A stretch of DNA of 46,230 nucleotides, taken from the NCBI GenBank assembly GCA_046724655.1, contig JBKOWY010000044.1, positions 1 to 46,230 of the forward strand, in the 5' to 3' direction. The position numbers and the translations under genes are program-made. The stretch comes from JALZAA01 sp046724655. GTDB taxonomy: Bacteria; Actinomycetota; Acidimicrobiia; IMCC26256; JACDBD01. The notes below the pieces were generated by a model. That model was not told the origin of the DNA and did no database searches. It saw only the letters and a list, made by a program, of their open reading frames with translations. This document shows positions 31,001 through 40,600 of this stretch, piece after piece. Every line of letters starts with the position of its first letter. Position 1 is the first letter of the stretch.

Positions 31001-32231
31001 GCTGTCGATTCTGCACGTCGACCTCGACGCGTTCTACGCGTCGGTTGAGCAGCTCGCCGATCCCAGCCTGCGCGGTCGGCCCGTCATCGTCGGCGGGCTC
31101 GGGCGGCGAGGGGTCGTCGCCGCCGCGAGCTACGAGGCGCGGCGATACGGCGTGCACTCGGCGATGCCGATGGGACGGGCGCGGCGTGCGTGTCCTGATG
31201 GTGTGTTCCTTGCGCCGCGCTTCGACGCCTACGGCGAGGCGAGCAAATCGGTCATGGCGATCCTGCGCGGCATCACGCCACTCGTCGAGCCGCTTGCGCT
31301 CGACGAGGCGTTCCTCGACGTGAGCGGCGCCCGTCGTCTGCACGGCTCCGCGCCCGAGATCGCGGCCCTCCTCCGGGACCGCATCAAAGCCGAAACCGGA
31401 TTGGTGGCGTCGGTGGGCGTCGCGACCACCAAGTTCGTCGCCAAGCTCGCCAGCGACCTCGCAAAGCCCGACGGGATGCTCGTCGTCGAGGCGGGCACCG
31501 AGATCGACTTCCTGCATCCGCTCGACGTGCGCCAGCTGTGGGGCGTGGGCCCGAAAACGGGGGAGCGGCTCGCGCAACTCGGGGTGCGCACGATCGGCGA
31601 CCTCGCCGCGCTGCCGGAGGACACGCTCGTGCACGCGCTCGGCGACGCGCACGGCCGCCACCTCCACGCCCTGGCGTGGAACCGTGACGACCGCCGTGTC
31701 GAGCCCGACCACGAGGTGAAGTCGGTCGGTCACGAGGAGACGTTCCCGACCGACCTCACCGAACGGGAGACGCTCCGGCGCGAGGCGTTCCGCATGTCCG
31801 AGCGGGTCGCGGAGCGCCTGCGGAAAGGTCGGCGCGCCGGGCGCACCGTGCAGCTCAAGCTGCGCTACAAGGACTTTCGCACGATCACGAGGTCGCGCAC
31901 CTTGCCCGAACCGACGAACCTCGCGACCAACATCGCCGCCGTCGCACGCGCGCTCCTCGACGCCGTCGACGTCGGCGACGGGATCCGGCTTCTGGGCGTG
32001 GCGGTCCAGCAGCTTCAAGCCGTCGACGATGTGAACGGCGACGACGCAATGCAGGATCAGCTGCCGCTCGACCTCGATGGCGGCGCCGCGCGCGGGAGCG
32101 ATCCGCGCCAGTGCGCGGTAGAGGAGTCGATGGACGCCGTGCGCAGGCGCTTCGGCGAGGACGCCGTCGGCCCGGCGGCGCTGATGCAACGCGGGCGGTC
32201 ACGTGACCCGGGAACGGGAACCGCGTCGTGA
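30972..32231 (+). CDS. dinB: DNA polymerase IV (Y-family, translesion)
   Basis: The product is about 419 aa. It has the Y-family catalytic residues: LHVDLDAFYASVEQ near residue 18, YEARRYGVHSAMP in the fingers, and LDEAFLDVSG near residue 110. A helix-hairpin-helix LWGVGPKTGERLAQLG and a little-finger domain follow. The C-terminus carries QLPLDL, a likely sliding-clamp binding peptide. It extends damaged or mismatched primers with low fidelity. GTG 30972 or GTG 30984 may start it; both lie inside the NUDIX gene end. The stop overlaps the next GTG. Confidence 0.92.
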   Translation: MPAIVPAATELSILHVDLDAFYASVEQLADPSLRGRPVIVGGLGRRGVVAAASYEARRYGVHSAMPMGRARRACPDGVFLAPRFDAYGEASKSVMAILRGITPLVEPLALDEAFLDVSGARRLHGSAPEIAALLRDRIKAETGLVASVGVATTKFVAKLASDLAKPDGMLVVEAGTEIDFLHPLDVRQLWGVGPKTGERLAQLGVRTIGDLAALPEDTLVHALGDAHGRHLHALAWNRDDRRVEPDHEVKSVGHEETFPTDLTERETLRREAFRMSERVAERLRKGRRAGRTVQLKLRYKDFRTITRSRTLPEPTNLATNIAAVARALLDAVDVGDGIRLLGVAVQQLQAVDDVNGDDAMQDQLPLDLDGGAARGSDPRQCAVEESMDAVRRRFGEDAVGPAALMQRGRSRDPGTGTAS

Positions 32232-33319
32232 TCCGGATCGGTCTCGTCGGGTGCGGGCACATCGGCACCGTGCACTCGTACGCGTTGCGACAACTCGGCG
32301 ACGCGGGTCTGGTCGACGCCCGGATCGCCGCGACGTACGACATCGACCCCGATCGAGCAGGGCGACTGGCGCGGCATCACGAGGCGCACGCATGCACCGA
32401 GCTCGACGAGCTACTCGAAGCGGTGGACGCGGTGTGGATCTGCACCTGGACGTCGGCCCACCAGGAGGCGGTGGAAGCGGCGGTCGACCGTTCGCGCGCG
32501 GTCTTCTGCGAGAAGCCGCTGGCGCCCACGCTCGCCGACGCCGAGCGGTTGGCCACGGCACTCACGCGGGTCCCGCATCAAGTCGGGCTCGTGCTTCGGC
32601 ACGCGCCGGTCTTTCGGGCCGCCGCCGATCTCGTCGCATCCGGACGGTATGGCCGGCCACTGCTCTCGGTGTTGCGCGACGACCAGTACTTCCCGGTCCA
32701 GGGTTTGTACGCGTCGGCGTGGCGCGCCGACGTATCTAAGGCGGGCGGCGGCACCCTTCTGGAGCACTCCATCCACGACGTCGACGTGCTGCGGTGGATC
32801 CTAGGGACCCCTCTGGGTGAGGCCGAGGAGGTGACGGCGCGCACGGCGTCGCTGTTCGGTCACCCGGGCATCGACGATGCGACGACCGTCACCTTCCGCT
32901 ACGCCGACGGCTCATCGGCGACGATCGTCAGCGTCTGGCACCAGATCCTGGCCCGAGGGTCGTTACGCCGGCTCGAGCTGTTCTGCGAGAAAGCGCTGTT
33001 GTGGACCGACGACGACTACCTGGGGCCGTTGCACGTCGAGACGAACGCGGGGGAGGAGCTCGTCGAGGCGGCGCCACCGTCGTGGGTGGGTCGCTTCGAG
33101 GTTCCCGAGGTGCTGGCCAAACCTCTGGCCCAGTACGCCGAGCCCAGTAAGGCCTTCCTCGACGCGCTCGACCGCGACGGCACCGGCGCACGCGGGTACC
33201 CGGACGTCGAGATCGCGCTGGCAGCGCACCGGCTGGTCGATCAGGCCTACCGGTCCGCAGCCGCGGGCGGGAGTCCGATGACGTGCGCAAAAGCCGCGCG
33301 GGGAAGCCAAGCGCGTTGA
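32228..33319 (+). CDS. Gfo/Idh/MocA family oxidoreductase
   Basis: The product is a 363-aa NAD(P)-dependent oxidoreductase with N-terminal Rossmann fold IRIGLVGCGHIGTVHSYAL. The family's VFCEKPLAPT segment near residue 95 holds the conserved Lys-Pro, and GGTLLEHSIHDVDVLRW near 185 carries the catalytic His. Substrates are usually sugars or inositols. It is coupled to dinB by a GTGA overlap, though no functional link is obvious. Confidence 0.88.
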   Translation: MIRIGLVGCGHIGTVHSYALRQLGDAGLVDARIAATYDIDPDRAGRLARHHEAHACTELDELLEAVDAVWICTWTSAHQEAVEAAVDRSRAVFCEKPLAPTLADAERLATALTRVPHQVGLVLRHAPVFRAAADLVASGRYGRPLLSVLRDDQYFPVQGLYASAWRADVSKAGGGTLLEHSIHDVDVLRWILGTPLGEAEEVTARTASLFGHPGIDDATTVTFRYADGSSATIVSVWHQILARGSLRRLELFCEKALLWTDDDYLGPLHVETNAGEELVEAAPPSWVGRFEVPEVLAKPLAQYAEPSKAFLDALDRDGTGARGYPDVEIALAAHRLVDQAYRSAAAGGSPMTCAKAARGSQAR

Positions 33320-33344
33320 GGGGTGTTGGACCGCGCGCGACAAT
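33316..33344 (+). promoter_or_regulatory. Candidate sigma-A promoter for the DUF3040 gene
   Basis: TTGAGG (33316-33321) and GACAAT (33339-33344) are spaced by 17 nt, each matching four of six consensus bases. The -35 overlaps the stop codon of the Gfo/Idh gene. Transcription would begin about 40 nt before the DUF3040 ATG. Confidence 0.45.
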
Positions 33345-33392
33345 GAACGTCTCCGCACCTTCGCGGAACGCTATTGCGCAAAAGGCGACGGT

Positions 33393-33773
33393 ATGCCCCT
33401 CTCGGAAGACGAGCAGCGGATCCTCAAAGAGATCGAGGACAACCTCTCGGAGACCGACCCCCGGTTGGTCCAGGAGGTCTCCGAGACGACGCTGTACCGG
33501 CATTCCGCTCGGGCCATCAAGTGGGCGGTCGTCGGCTTCATCGGTGGGCTCGCACTGCTGCTGTTCACGTTCACGCGTGCGCTGCTGCTCGGGGTCGTGG
33601 GCTTCCTCATCATGCTGGGATGCCTGCTGGTGATCGAGCGGAACGTTCGCAAGCTGGGCAAGGCCGGTCTCGAGAGCCTCACGAGCTCCATGCGCGGCGG
33701 TGCTCTCAAGAACCTGTTCGGGAACGCGGGCCGGCGGTGGCGGGAGCGCTGGCGACGCGACGACCAGCCCTGA
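33393..33773 (+). CDS. DUF3040 membrane protein
   Basis: The product is a 126-aa actinobacterial DUF3040 protein: N-terminal MPLSEDEQRILKEIEDNL, two membrane helices (residues 45-60 and 64-82) and a basic Arg/Trp-rich tail. The family is commonly found near division or cell-wall genes in actinobacteria, which agrees with the dcw cluster 6 kb away, but its function is unknown. Confidence 0.85.
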   Translation: MPLSEDEQRILKEIEDNLSETDPRLVQEVSETTLYRHSARAIKWAVVGFIGGLALLLFTFTRALLLGVVGFLIMLGCLLVIERNVRKLGKAGLESLTSSMRGGALKNLFGNAGRRWRERWRRDDQP

Positions 33774-33786
33774 ACCGGCGCCCGCG

Positions 33787-34311
33787 GTGGGTTTCTCGGA
33801 CGCACAGGCCGCCCGTCTGACTGGCAACACGCCGGCCCGGCTCAGATCCTGGGAGCGACTCGGCCTCGTCGTTCCCGGCACAGAGGGTGCCGATCGCTAC
33901 TCGTTTCGTGACCTCGTTGCGCTGCGGTTGGTCGCGTCGCTCCTCGAAGCAGGCTTGAGTCTGGCCCGCATCCGGCGGGCGCTGCGGTATCTCGTCGAGT
34001 CGGGGGAGGACGTCGCCGCGTTGTCGATCGTCACCGACGGTGAATCGGTGTGGGCGTGCCGCGACGACGGCCAGGTGCTCGACGCGTTGCGTCACGGCCA
34101 GCTGGCGTTGTTCGTCGCCGTCGGTCGCGTGGCCGCCGAGGTCGAAGCCGAGGTCGGTGAGTTCGATGCCGAGCGACAGGCGTTCGTCGACGAGCTGCGG
34201 GCCGCTCATCCCGCAGGCTCGGCGCGTGGCGCTACCGACGCAGCGGCGTCGGGTCGAGCCGGCGGCGCCACCGCTCGCGCAAGCCGGCATCGGCCCGCAG
34301 GGCCGAGCTGA
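33787..34311 (+). CDS. MerR-family regulator
   Basis: The product is a 174-aa protein with an N-terminal MerR winged helix (FSDAQAARLTGNTPARLRSWERLGLV, YSFRDLVALRLVASLLEAGLSLARIRRAL) and an effector region without Cys clusters (GESVWACRDDGQVLDALRHGQL). A coiled-coil segment of Glu/Val repeats and a low-complexity Ala/Arg tail follow. GTG 33787 is chosen because the domain begins there; the ribosome site is poor. The last 80 nt overlap the 3' end of the converging transglutaminase gene. Confidence 0.78.
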   Translation: MGFSDAQAARLTGNTPARLRSWERLGLVVPGTEGADRYSFRDLVALRLVASLLEAGLSLARIRRALRYLVESGEDVAALSIVTDGESVWACRDDGQVLDALRHGQLALFVAVGRVAAEVEAEVGEFDAERQAFVDELRAAHPAGSARGATDAAASGRAGGATARASRHRPAGPS

Positions 34312-36487
34312 CCTCGCCCACGTCGCGCCAGGCGGCGCGGGCGACGAGCCTGTCGGGAGGCGTCGATGCGTACCGCGTGGCCGTGTACGTCTCGGCGAGC
34401 TCTCGTAGCGGTGGATCCGCGTCCTCGGGGAGCTGCGTGGCCGCGTTCGCGGCAAGCTCGAGAGGTGTGCGTGCCGGCGCCCGCTCGACACCAGCTTCGC
34501 CGAGCCGGTCCAGTACCTCTTCCCATGCGCCGGTGATCGCGGCGGCGGGATCACGACGCGCGCGCCGGCGCTGCCGGCGTCGTCGTTTGGCGAGGACGAT
34601 CGCCACCGCGACCGCACCCACACCCGCGAGCGCGCTGATGAGCAACGCGAGAGCGAACACCCAGTTGAAGCTCCAGCCGCCGCCGCGGTCGTGCGTCGCG
34701 GCCGGCGGGTCGATCGCCACTTCGGCGGTATTGCCGGGAGCCGCGCTCGCGCCGCGGGTCGTGGGCGCGGACGCGGGCGCGGTCGTGGGTGGCGTCGTTA
34801 CGGCCGGCCCTGACTGTGCCGCGACGCGTCCCGGAAGATGGCTCCCGCCGGGGAGATCGCTGGCGGGGGTGGGCTCGAAGCGAGTCCAGCCCAGACCGGC
34901 GAGCCAGACCTCCGCCCACGCGTGCGCGTCCTCCGACGTGACGCGAAAGACCCGGGCCGTGCTGTCGTACAGGCCCGGCGTATACCCGACCGCGACGCGC
35001 GCCGGCAGCCCGGCCGCGCGCGCCATCGCCGCGAAGCTTCCCGCGAACTGCACGCAGAATCCGGTGCGGCTCTGCAGGAACTCGCGGATCGCACTCTGCG
35101 TCTGCGCCTCGGGTCCGAGATCGACGTCGAGCGAATAGTGGAAGCCCTCCGCGGGATCGAGGAAGAACTGCTCGAGCGCGCGCGCCCGGTCGAACGGAGT
35201 GCTCTCGCGGTTCGTGATCTCGAGTGCCTTCGCGCGCACTTCGGCCGGAAAGTCCTCCGGCAACGCGGTGTACTGCTGCATCGTGGATGGCAGCGGCTCG
35301 GTCGTGCCCTGGCGCTGCGCGTCGCTCAGCGGGGTATCGCTACTGGGCGCGAGCCGTGAGCTCACCGAGTAGGTGACGTCCTTGAGATCCTTGTGCTGCG
35401 ACACCAGCGTCGTCGACGCCTGCACCACGAGCGGGTCGTCGCCGCCCTCGAGCTGCACCGGCTGGTACGCGGCGGGAAGCCACCGGTCCTCGACCCCGGT
35501 GAGGTGGAATTCCTGGCGGAGCATCGTGTCATCGACGGCGGCGTGGAGCCCCTCCTTCACCTGAGCGGCGCCCTGCGCGCTCAGTGTCCATTCCCCGCCG
35601 TTCACGCTGTCGTATGCGTCGAGCGCGGCGATGCGCCAGTACTCCTCGCGCGGTGAGCGAACCGTGAACAGTTCGGCTCGGCCGCGCGCCACGAAATCAG
35701 CACCGATGCGTGCGAGTGGCGGCTGGGCCCGATACGTCCGGTCCGAGGGCCCGAGACCACGCACGTCGACGACCGGATCGGCGTCCGCGCCTGGGAGCGC
35801 CGGTCCCAGCACCAGGCCACCCAGCAGGGCGGCGGCGCCGGCCAGCGCACCGAACGCCCAGATGCCGGTGGTGCCACGGACACGACGGCCCGCGAAACGC
35901 GCCCGGTTCCGTTCGAGCAGCGACTGGTGCTGCACGAGCAGGAACAGCAGCGCGGCCACGATGAAACCGGCCGTTGTGGTGGTGGCGAGGGCGTCCGTGC
36001 CCAGCGTCGACGCCCAGACGAACAGCGCCAGCGGCGCCGCAACGGCGCCGATCGTGGCCCGGTGCCAGAACGCGAGGGCGTCCGACGTGGCCGCCATCAC
36101 CCACGCCACGAGGACACACAGCACGATCGCTCCGTCGCTCGCAGGCGCGGGCACGACGGCGGTGCGCAGCTCGTGCAACCCGTCGCCGAGCCGGTCGGCG
36201 AGCACCCGGAACGTCTCGAACGTCGGCAGGCCGTAGGCCGTCGTGTGGACAGCCAGGACCCAGATGAGGAACACGGCCAGGCCCGACAACCACAACGAGA
36301 GCGCGTCGAGCAGCGGCCATCGCCGTGCCCGCGCCGCGAAGCCGAGGAGATGAACCAGGAGGACTGCACTCACGACCGGGAGCGCGAACCGCCCGGACGC
36401 GAACACGCGTCCGAGGGTCAGGACGGCCGCGACGTTCAGCGCGGCGAGGGCGAGCGCGGTGAGCGCGGAGGCGGAGCGAGATGCCAT
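34232..36487 (-). CDS. Transglutaminase-like membrane protein (TgpA type)
   Basis: The product is 751 aa. About six membrane helices occupy residues 5-240, followed by an extracytoplasmic region with the transglutaminase core: SRTGFCVQFAGSFAAMARAAGLPARVAVGY (catalytic Cys; shown as three pieces in the protein near residue 480), EDAHAWAEVW (His), and GWTRFEPTPA, where Glu stands at the usual Asp. A final membrane helix and a cytoplasmic DUF4129-like tail complete it. It forms the MoxR-DUF58-transglutaminase trio with the two genes upstream. The start overlaps the DUF58 gene by 52 nt. Confidence 0.85.
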   Translation of the reverse strand: MASRSASALTALALAALNVAAVLTLGRVFASGRFALPVVSAVLLVHLLGFAARARRWPLLDALSLWLSGLAVFLIWVLAVHTTAYGLPTFETFRVLADRLGDGLHELRTAVVPAPASDGAIVLCVLVAWVMAATSDALAFWHRATIGAVAAPLALFVWASTLGTDALATTTTAGFIVAALLFLLVQHQSLLERNRARFAGRRVRGTTGIWAFGALAGAAALLGGLVLGPALPGADADPVVDVRGLGPSDRTYRAQPPLARIGADFVARGRAELFTVRSPREEYWRIAALDAYDSVNGGEWTLSAQGAAQVKEGLHAAVDDTMLRQEFHLTGVEDRWLPAAYQPVQLEGGDDPLVVQASTTLVSQHKDLKDVTYSVSSRLAPSSDTPLSDAQRQGTTEPLPSTMQQYTALPEDFPAEVRAKALEITNRESTPFDRARALEQFFLDPAEGFHYSLDVDLGPEAQTQSAIREFLQSRTGFCVQFAGSFAAMARAAGLPARVAVGYTPGLYDSTARVFRVTSEDAHAWAEVWLAGLGWTRFEPTPASDLPGGSHLPGRVAAQSGPAVTTPPTTAPASAPTTRGASAAPGNTAEVAIDPPAATHDRGGGWSFNWVFALALLISALAGVGAVAVAIVLAKRRRRQRRRARRDPAAAITGAWEEVLDRLGEAGVERAPARTPLELAANAATQLPEDADPPLRELAETYTATRYASTPPDRLVARAAWRDVGEVSSALRADAGLRERWRRRLDPTPLRR

Positions 36488-37662
36488 CGGGTCATTGCCT
36501 GGTTCCAGGCGGCTGGGAATGGAGTGCGAGCGGCATCGACGACGACGAGCCCTGACCAGGCGACGAGCGCCGGAGGCGTCTCGATGCCGGGTCGAGTGGT
36601 CACCATGACGACGGTGCCGTGCGCCGTCAGCGCGCTCAACGCATCCATTTCGACGGCGCTCAGTGAGCCGACCACGGCGACGATGAACGCGGCGCTGCGG
36701 TGGGCACGGAACGACGCCAGCATTCCGGCGAGACGGTCCTCGCCGCCGGGTTGGATCGTTGCCAGGCGGTCCATCACCCCCCAACCCGGGCGAACGGTCG
36801 GGACACCGAGCGACTGACCATTACTCGCGAGGACCTCGACCCGGCGGCGCATGCGCATGAGACGATCGACGACCGACGCCGTCGCCTCGACCGCAATCTC
36901 GAAGGAGCGCGCATCGTGGGCGTGGGCGCGGGCGTCGAGCACGACAATCGCGCGGGCCCTCCATTGCGCCTCGTCCTGGCGGATCATCAGGTCGCCGGTG
37001 CGCGCGGTCGAGCGCCAGTGCACGCGGCGCAGATCGTCGCCGACCTCGTACTCGCGCAGCGTGAGGAACTCCTCGCCGTCAGCGGCTTGGGCGCGCGCGT
37101 GCACGGTCTCGACGGAGGCCATGAGCCGACCGCCTGCCTGACGCGGGGCGAGGATGTCGTGCACCCGCGGGCACACGAGCACTTCGCCGACGGTTGAAAT
37201 CGTCCATGTCCGTCGCGCGAGCCCGAACGGATCCGATACCGACACCGTGAGCGGACCGATTCGGAAGCGGCCCCGGCGGGTGGTCGGCAGACGGTAGGCG
37301 GCGCGCGCGCTCTCACCCGAAGGAAGCGGAGGGAGGACGAACCGGGCCGCCCGGCGGCCGTCGTCGAACACGTCGGTGACGACGAGCAGAGGCGTGGTGC
37401 GATCGGAGTTGTTGGCGAGCGTCAGGTCGACCCTGCCCTCGCCCGCGACGTGGAGACGTGCCGGGTGCACGACACGGCGGGCGCGGAGGTCGTACCGGCG
37501 CGAACGCGCCCAGATCACGCTCGTCGCAAGAAGCAGCACGATGGCGGTCGCGAGAATCCACAGCTCGACGGCCCCGAGAAGGCGGCCCGCCACCGCCAGC
37601 CCCGACGCGGCCCCTGCGAGGCTCCACCCCCGCCTGGTGAGGACGCGCGGCGCCGGTTGCAC
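36436..37662 (-). CDS. DUF58 domain protein
   Basis: The product is 408 aa with two N-terminal membrane helices (about residues 14-52), a beta-rich middle, and the DUF58 signature LREYEVGDDLRRVHWRSTAR near residue 200, followed by a von Willebrand A-like fold (RAIVVLDARAH). DUF58 proteins work with MoxR ATPases in metal-cofactor insertion or envelope processes. GTG 37662 lies 7 nt after the MoxR stop; there is no good ribosome site, which suggests coupling. Confidence 0.85.
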   Translation of the reverse strand: MQPAPRVLTRRGWSLAGAASGLAVAGRLLGAVELWILATAIVLLLATSVIWARSRRYDLRARRVVHPARLHVAGEGRVDLTLANNSDRTTPLLVVTDVFDDGRRAARFVLPPLPSGESARAAYRLPTTRRGRFRIGPLTVSVSDPFGLARRTWTISTVGEVLVCPRVHDILAPRQAGGRLMASVETVHARAQAADGEEFLTLREYEVGDDLRRVHWRSTARTGDLMIRQDEAQWRARAIVVLDARAHAHDARSFEIAVEATASVVDRLMRMRRRVEVLASNGQSLGVPTVRPGWGVMDRLATIQPGGEDRLAGMLASFRAHRSAAFIVAVVGSLSAVEMDALSALTAHGTVVMVTTRPGIETPPALVAWSGLVVVDAARTPFPAAWNQAMTRWHLAPPPRSPRSPSPR

Positions 37663-37669
37663 GGGATGG

Positions 37670-38638
<969 letters not shown>

Positions 38639-38676
38639 GGCCTCTCTCCCTTTGTTCGAACTGTCGCCCTCGTCGA

Positions 38677-38721
38677 GCTCGGGCTTTGCGGCGCCGGTCG
38701 GCAGAGCCGCCGTCGCCGCGG
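38677..38721. repeat. Palindromic intergenic repeat, copy B
   Basis: Same element as copy A, with an AGA inner triloop and one altered base in the left arm (GCGGCGCCGG). It lies between the moxR start and the divergent small protein gene. Confidence 0.75.
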
Positions 38722-38814
38722 TTCGGCCATCAGACTAAGGGGTGGGAGACGCGACCACTTCAGCGGGCCCCGTTAGCGTCGTCCACGGTGGGGAGGCGAA
38801 GCGCGAGTGGCGGG

Positions 38815-39075
38815 ATGCGGTTCTGGACCGGAGCGGGGCTTGCCGTGGCTCGCCGCCCGCGGCTCTGGGGCACGGCCGTTGTGCAGGCGAGCCGGCTCGC
38901 CGGGCCCGGATGGTGGCGCCGTCCGCCGTTCGTTCCCGTGCCCTCCCGTGAGTACCTCCGGCACCGGCTCGAGACGCAGTACGGGCGGGACCACGAGCCC
39001 GAGCCCCGCGACGTCGTCGCCTACCTCGAATGGTGCCGTGAGATGACGCATCTTTTGAGAACCCCCCGCCGGTAG
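38815..39075 (+). CDS. Small conserved hypothetical protein
   Basis: The product is 86 aa, basic at the N-terminus (FWTGAGLAVARRPRLWGTAV) with a Trp/Pro-rich centre GPGWWRRPPFVPVPSREYLRHRL and a charged C-terminal helix. It is not recognised as a named domain but looks like the small proteins often found before the HNH gene at actinobacterial mraZ loci. ATG 38815 is the clear start, although the frame is open upstream. Confidence 0.65.
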   Translation: MRFWTGAGLAVARRPRLWGTAVVQASRLAGPGWWRRPPFVPVPSREYLRHRLETQYGRDHEPEPRDVVAYLEWCREMTHLLRTPRR

Positions 39076-39120
39076 ACTGCCGCCGACACGGCCGACGGCC
39101 GAGAAGGAGGTCTCGAAGGC

Positions 39121-39669
39121 TTGGGGAGAGCCCTGCTGCTCAACGCCACCTTCGAGCCGCTCTGCGTCGTGCCGATGCGGAGGGCGGTCGTCCTCGTTCT
39201 CAAGGACAAAGCGGAGATCATCGCCCGCAACGGCGGTGAGCTCCGCTCCGAGCGGGCCACGCTCCCGATCCCGGCCGTGATTCGGCTCGTGCACTTCGTG
39301 CGCGTGCCGTTCCGGAATCGCGTCCCGCTGTCGCGCCGCGCCGTGTTCGCCCGCGATCGCCATCGCTGCCAGTACTGCAATCACAACGCGGAGAACGTCG
39401 ACCACGTCGTGCCGCGTTCACGAGGCGGCGAGCACACCTGGGACAACGTCGTGGCGTCCTGCCGCGCCTGCAACGCGCGCAAGGAGGATCGCCTGCCCCA
39501 GGAGTGCGGGCTGTCCCTTCGCCGCCGGCCTCGGGCCCCGCACGCGTCCCTGTGGCTGATCGCCACCGTCGGGTCCATCGACCCCCTGTGGGAGCCCTAC
39601 CTCCCCAACGGCGACAAGGGCGCCGACCATAGCGTCGACCACACCGGCGGTCACGCCGTCGTCGCCTAG
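39121..39669 (+). CDS. HNH endonuclease
   Basis: The product is 182 aa. A conserved N-terminal segment (ALLLNATFEPLCVVPMRRA) is typical of stand-alone actinobacterial HNH proteins. The HNH core is CQYCNHNAENVDHVVPRS, then GGEHTWDNVVASCRACN, with four Cys forming the zinc site and His/Asn catalytic residues. Its cellular role is unknown; it is chromosomal and not in a mobile element here. TTG 39121 has AAGGAGG 10 nt upstream. Confidence 0.85.
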   Translation: MGRALLLNATFEPLCVVPMRRAVVLVLKDKAEIIARNGGELRSERATLPIPAVIRLVHFVRVPFRNRVPLSRRAVFARDRHRCQYCNHNAENVDHVVPRSRGGEHTWDNVVASCRACNARKEDRLPQECGLSLRRRPRAPHASLWLIATVGSIDPLWEPYLPNGDKGADHSVDHTGGHAVVA

Positions 39670-39819
39670 CTCCGGCGACCAAGCACCACACCCGCGCGGG
39701 CGCCGCGCCGAGCGGGGATCCGCCGGACCTGCACCCCTGATCCGGCCGAGCCCCCGTACTCGCCTCGCTCGCTCGGCTCGGGTCTCCGACCGGCTCTCGC
39801 CCTGAGGTCGCCGTCGCAA

Positions 39820-39864
39820 GCTCCGGCTCTGCGGCGACGGTCGGCAAAGCCGCCGTCGCCGCGG
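39820..39864. repeat. Palindromic intergenic repeat, copy C
   Basis: Same element as copies A and B, with an AAA inner triloop and intact arms GCGGCGACGG and CCGTCGCCGC. It lies about 110 nt upstream of the mraZ promoter. Confidence 0.75.
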
Positions 39865-39969
39865 CCGGGCGGTGCAGGACTGTCCCGGCGGACCCCGCAC
39901 CCGGCGCGCCACCCCTCTGTGCACCTGCGCAATCCCTGAGCCCCGTGGGGCCAATGTGGCCTGAGAGGG

Positions 39970-39998
39970 TTGACCTGTGGGGAGTTGGGGCGTAGGGT
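39970..39998 (+). promoter_or_regulatory. mraZ promoter (sigma-A type)
   Basis: TTGACC (39970-39975), a 17-nt spacer, and TAGGGT (39993-39998). The spacer is optimal and both hexamers are good for an actinobacterium. Transcription would start near 40005, leaving a leader of about 60 nt before mraZ. Confidence 0.65.
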
Positions 39999-40020
39999 GG
40001 CGCGAAGTGGGGGATAGGGG
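39978..40020 (+). promoter_or_regulatory. G-box direct repeats, candidate MraZ operator
   Basis: TGGGG at 39978, TGGGG at 39986 and AGGG at 39994 recur every 8 nt through the spacer and -10. A second pair, TGGGGG at 40008 and AGGGG at 40016, keeps the same step just downstream. MraZ in other bacteria binds TGGGN direct repeats upstream of its own gene with a 10-nt step. The position here would block transcription. Confidence 0.5.
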
Positions 40021-40067
40021 AGTGACACCCCGTATCTGGGGCGACAACTGACAGCTGAGGGAGCCGC

Positions 40068-40502
40068 ATGTTTCTCGGGGAGTACCAGCACTCCCTCGAT
40101 GCCAAGGGGCGGGTGATCCTGCCTGCCAAGTACCGCGACCAGCTGTCGGGAGGCGCCTACGTGACGAGGGGGAGAGGCGGCTGCCTCTCCGTCTACACGG
40201 CACAGGAGTTCTCAGACGTGGCCGACCGGATCCGTGAAGCGTCGAAGCGAGGGGGGCGGGAGCTGGACGCAGCCCGGTCCTTCTTCGCGGGAACGGCCGA
40301 GGTCAGCCCGGACAAACAGGGCCGGATCGCGATCCCTCAGAACCTGCGGGAGTACGCCGGTCTCGACCGAGACCGCGACGTGATCGTCGCCGGGGTCTTC
40401 TCCCGCATCGAGATCTGGGACAGCCAGCGGTGGCAAGAACGCGACCGGGAAGGCGAACAGAGCCTCAATGAGTCCGACGAGCTGCCGGACTTCGGGATCT
40501 GA
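40068..40502 (+). CDS. mraZ: Transcriptional regulator MraZ
   Basis: The product is 144 aa with two SpoVT/AbrB-like repeats: FLGEYQHSLDAKGRVILPAKYR at the N-terminus and GTAEVSPDKQGRIAIPQNLREYAGL at about residue 80, each with the D-x-x-G-R-(V/I) core. MraZ is a DNA-binding ring-forming regulator of the division and cell-wall operon. ATG 40068 follows GAGGGAG. It heads the dcw genes. Confidence 0.95.
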   Translation: MFLGEYQHSLDAKGRVILPAKYRDQLSGGAYVTRGRGGCLSVYTAQEFSDVADRIREASKRGGRELDAARSFFAGTAEVSPDKQGRIAIPQNLREYAGLDRDRDVIVAGVFSRIEIWDSQRWQERDREGEQSLNESDELPDFGI

Positions 40503-40547
40503 CCGCACGAGGAAGCGCGAGGCATCGAAGCGCGAGCAAGAGAGCAG

Positions 40548-40600
40548 TTGACAATCGAAGGTGAGGTCCTTCGGGCCTGCCACCAGCCCCCTGGGAGACG
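40548..40600 (+). ncRNA. Candidate mraW-type leader RNA before rsmH
   Basis: The 217-nt gap between mraZ and rsmH holds a compact fold: GGTCC (40565-40569) and GGCC (40574-40577) close a UUCG tetraloop with one bulge, then CCAG/CTGG (40583-40594). The mraW RNA motif is a published structured element upstream of this gene in actinobacteria. I am matching position and a UUCG hairpin, not a full covariance model. The rest of the gap shows nothing I recognise. Confidence 0.4.

Larger units (their letters stand above)
39670..40067. other. 398-nt intergenic region before mraZ
   Basis: No gene is supported here. From left to right it holds GC-rich simple sequence (CTCGCTCGCTCGG near 39765), the palindromic repeat copy C, a CCCC-GT-GGGG hairpin near 39940, and then the mraZ promoter and G-boxes. 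Confidence 0.6.

Noticed and set aside
40548..40553. TTGACA upstream of rsmH as an internal promoter
   Set aside because: No TANNNT-like -10 lies 16-18 nt downstream; the hexamer alone is not enough.
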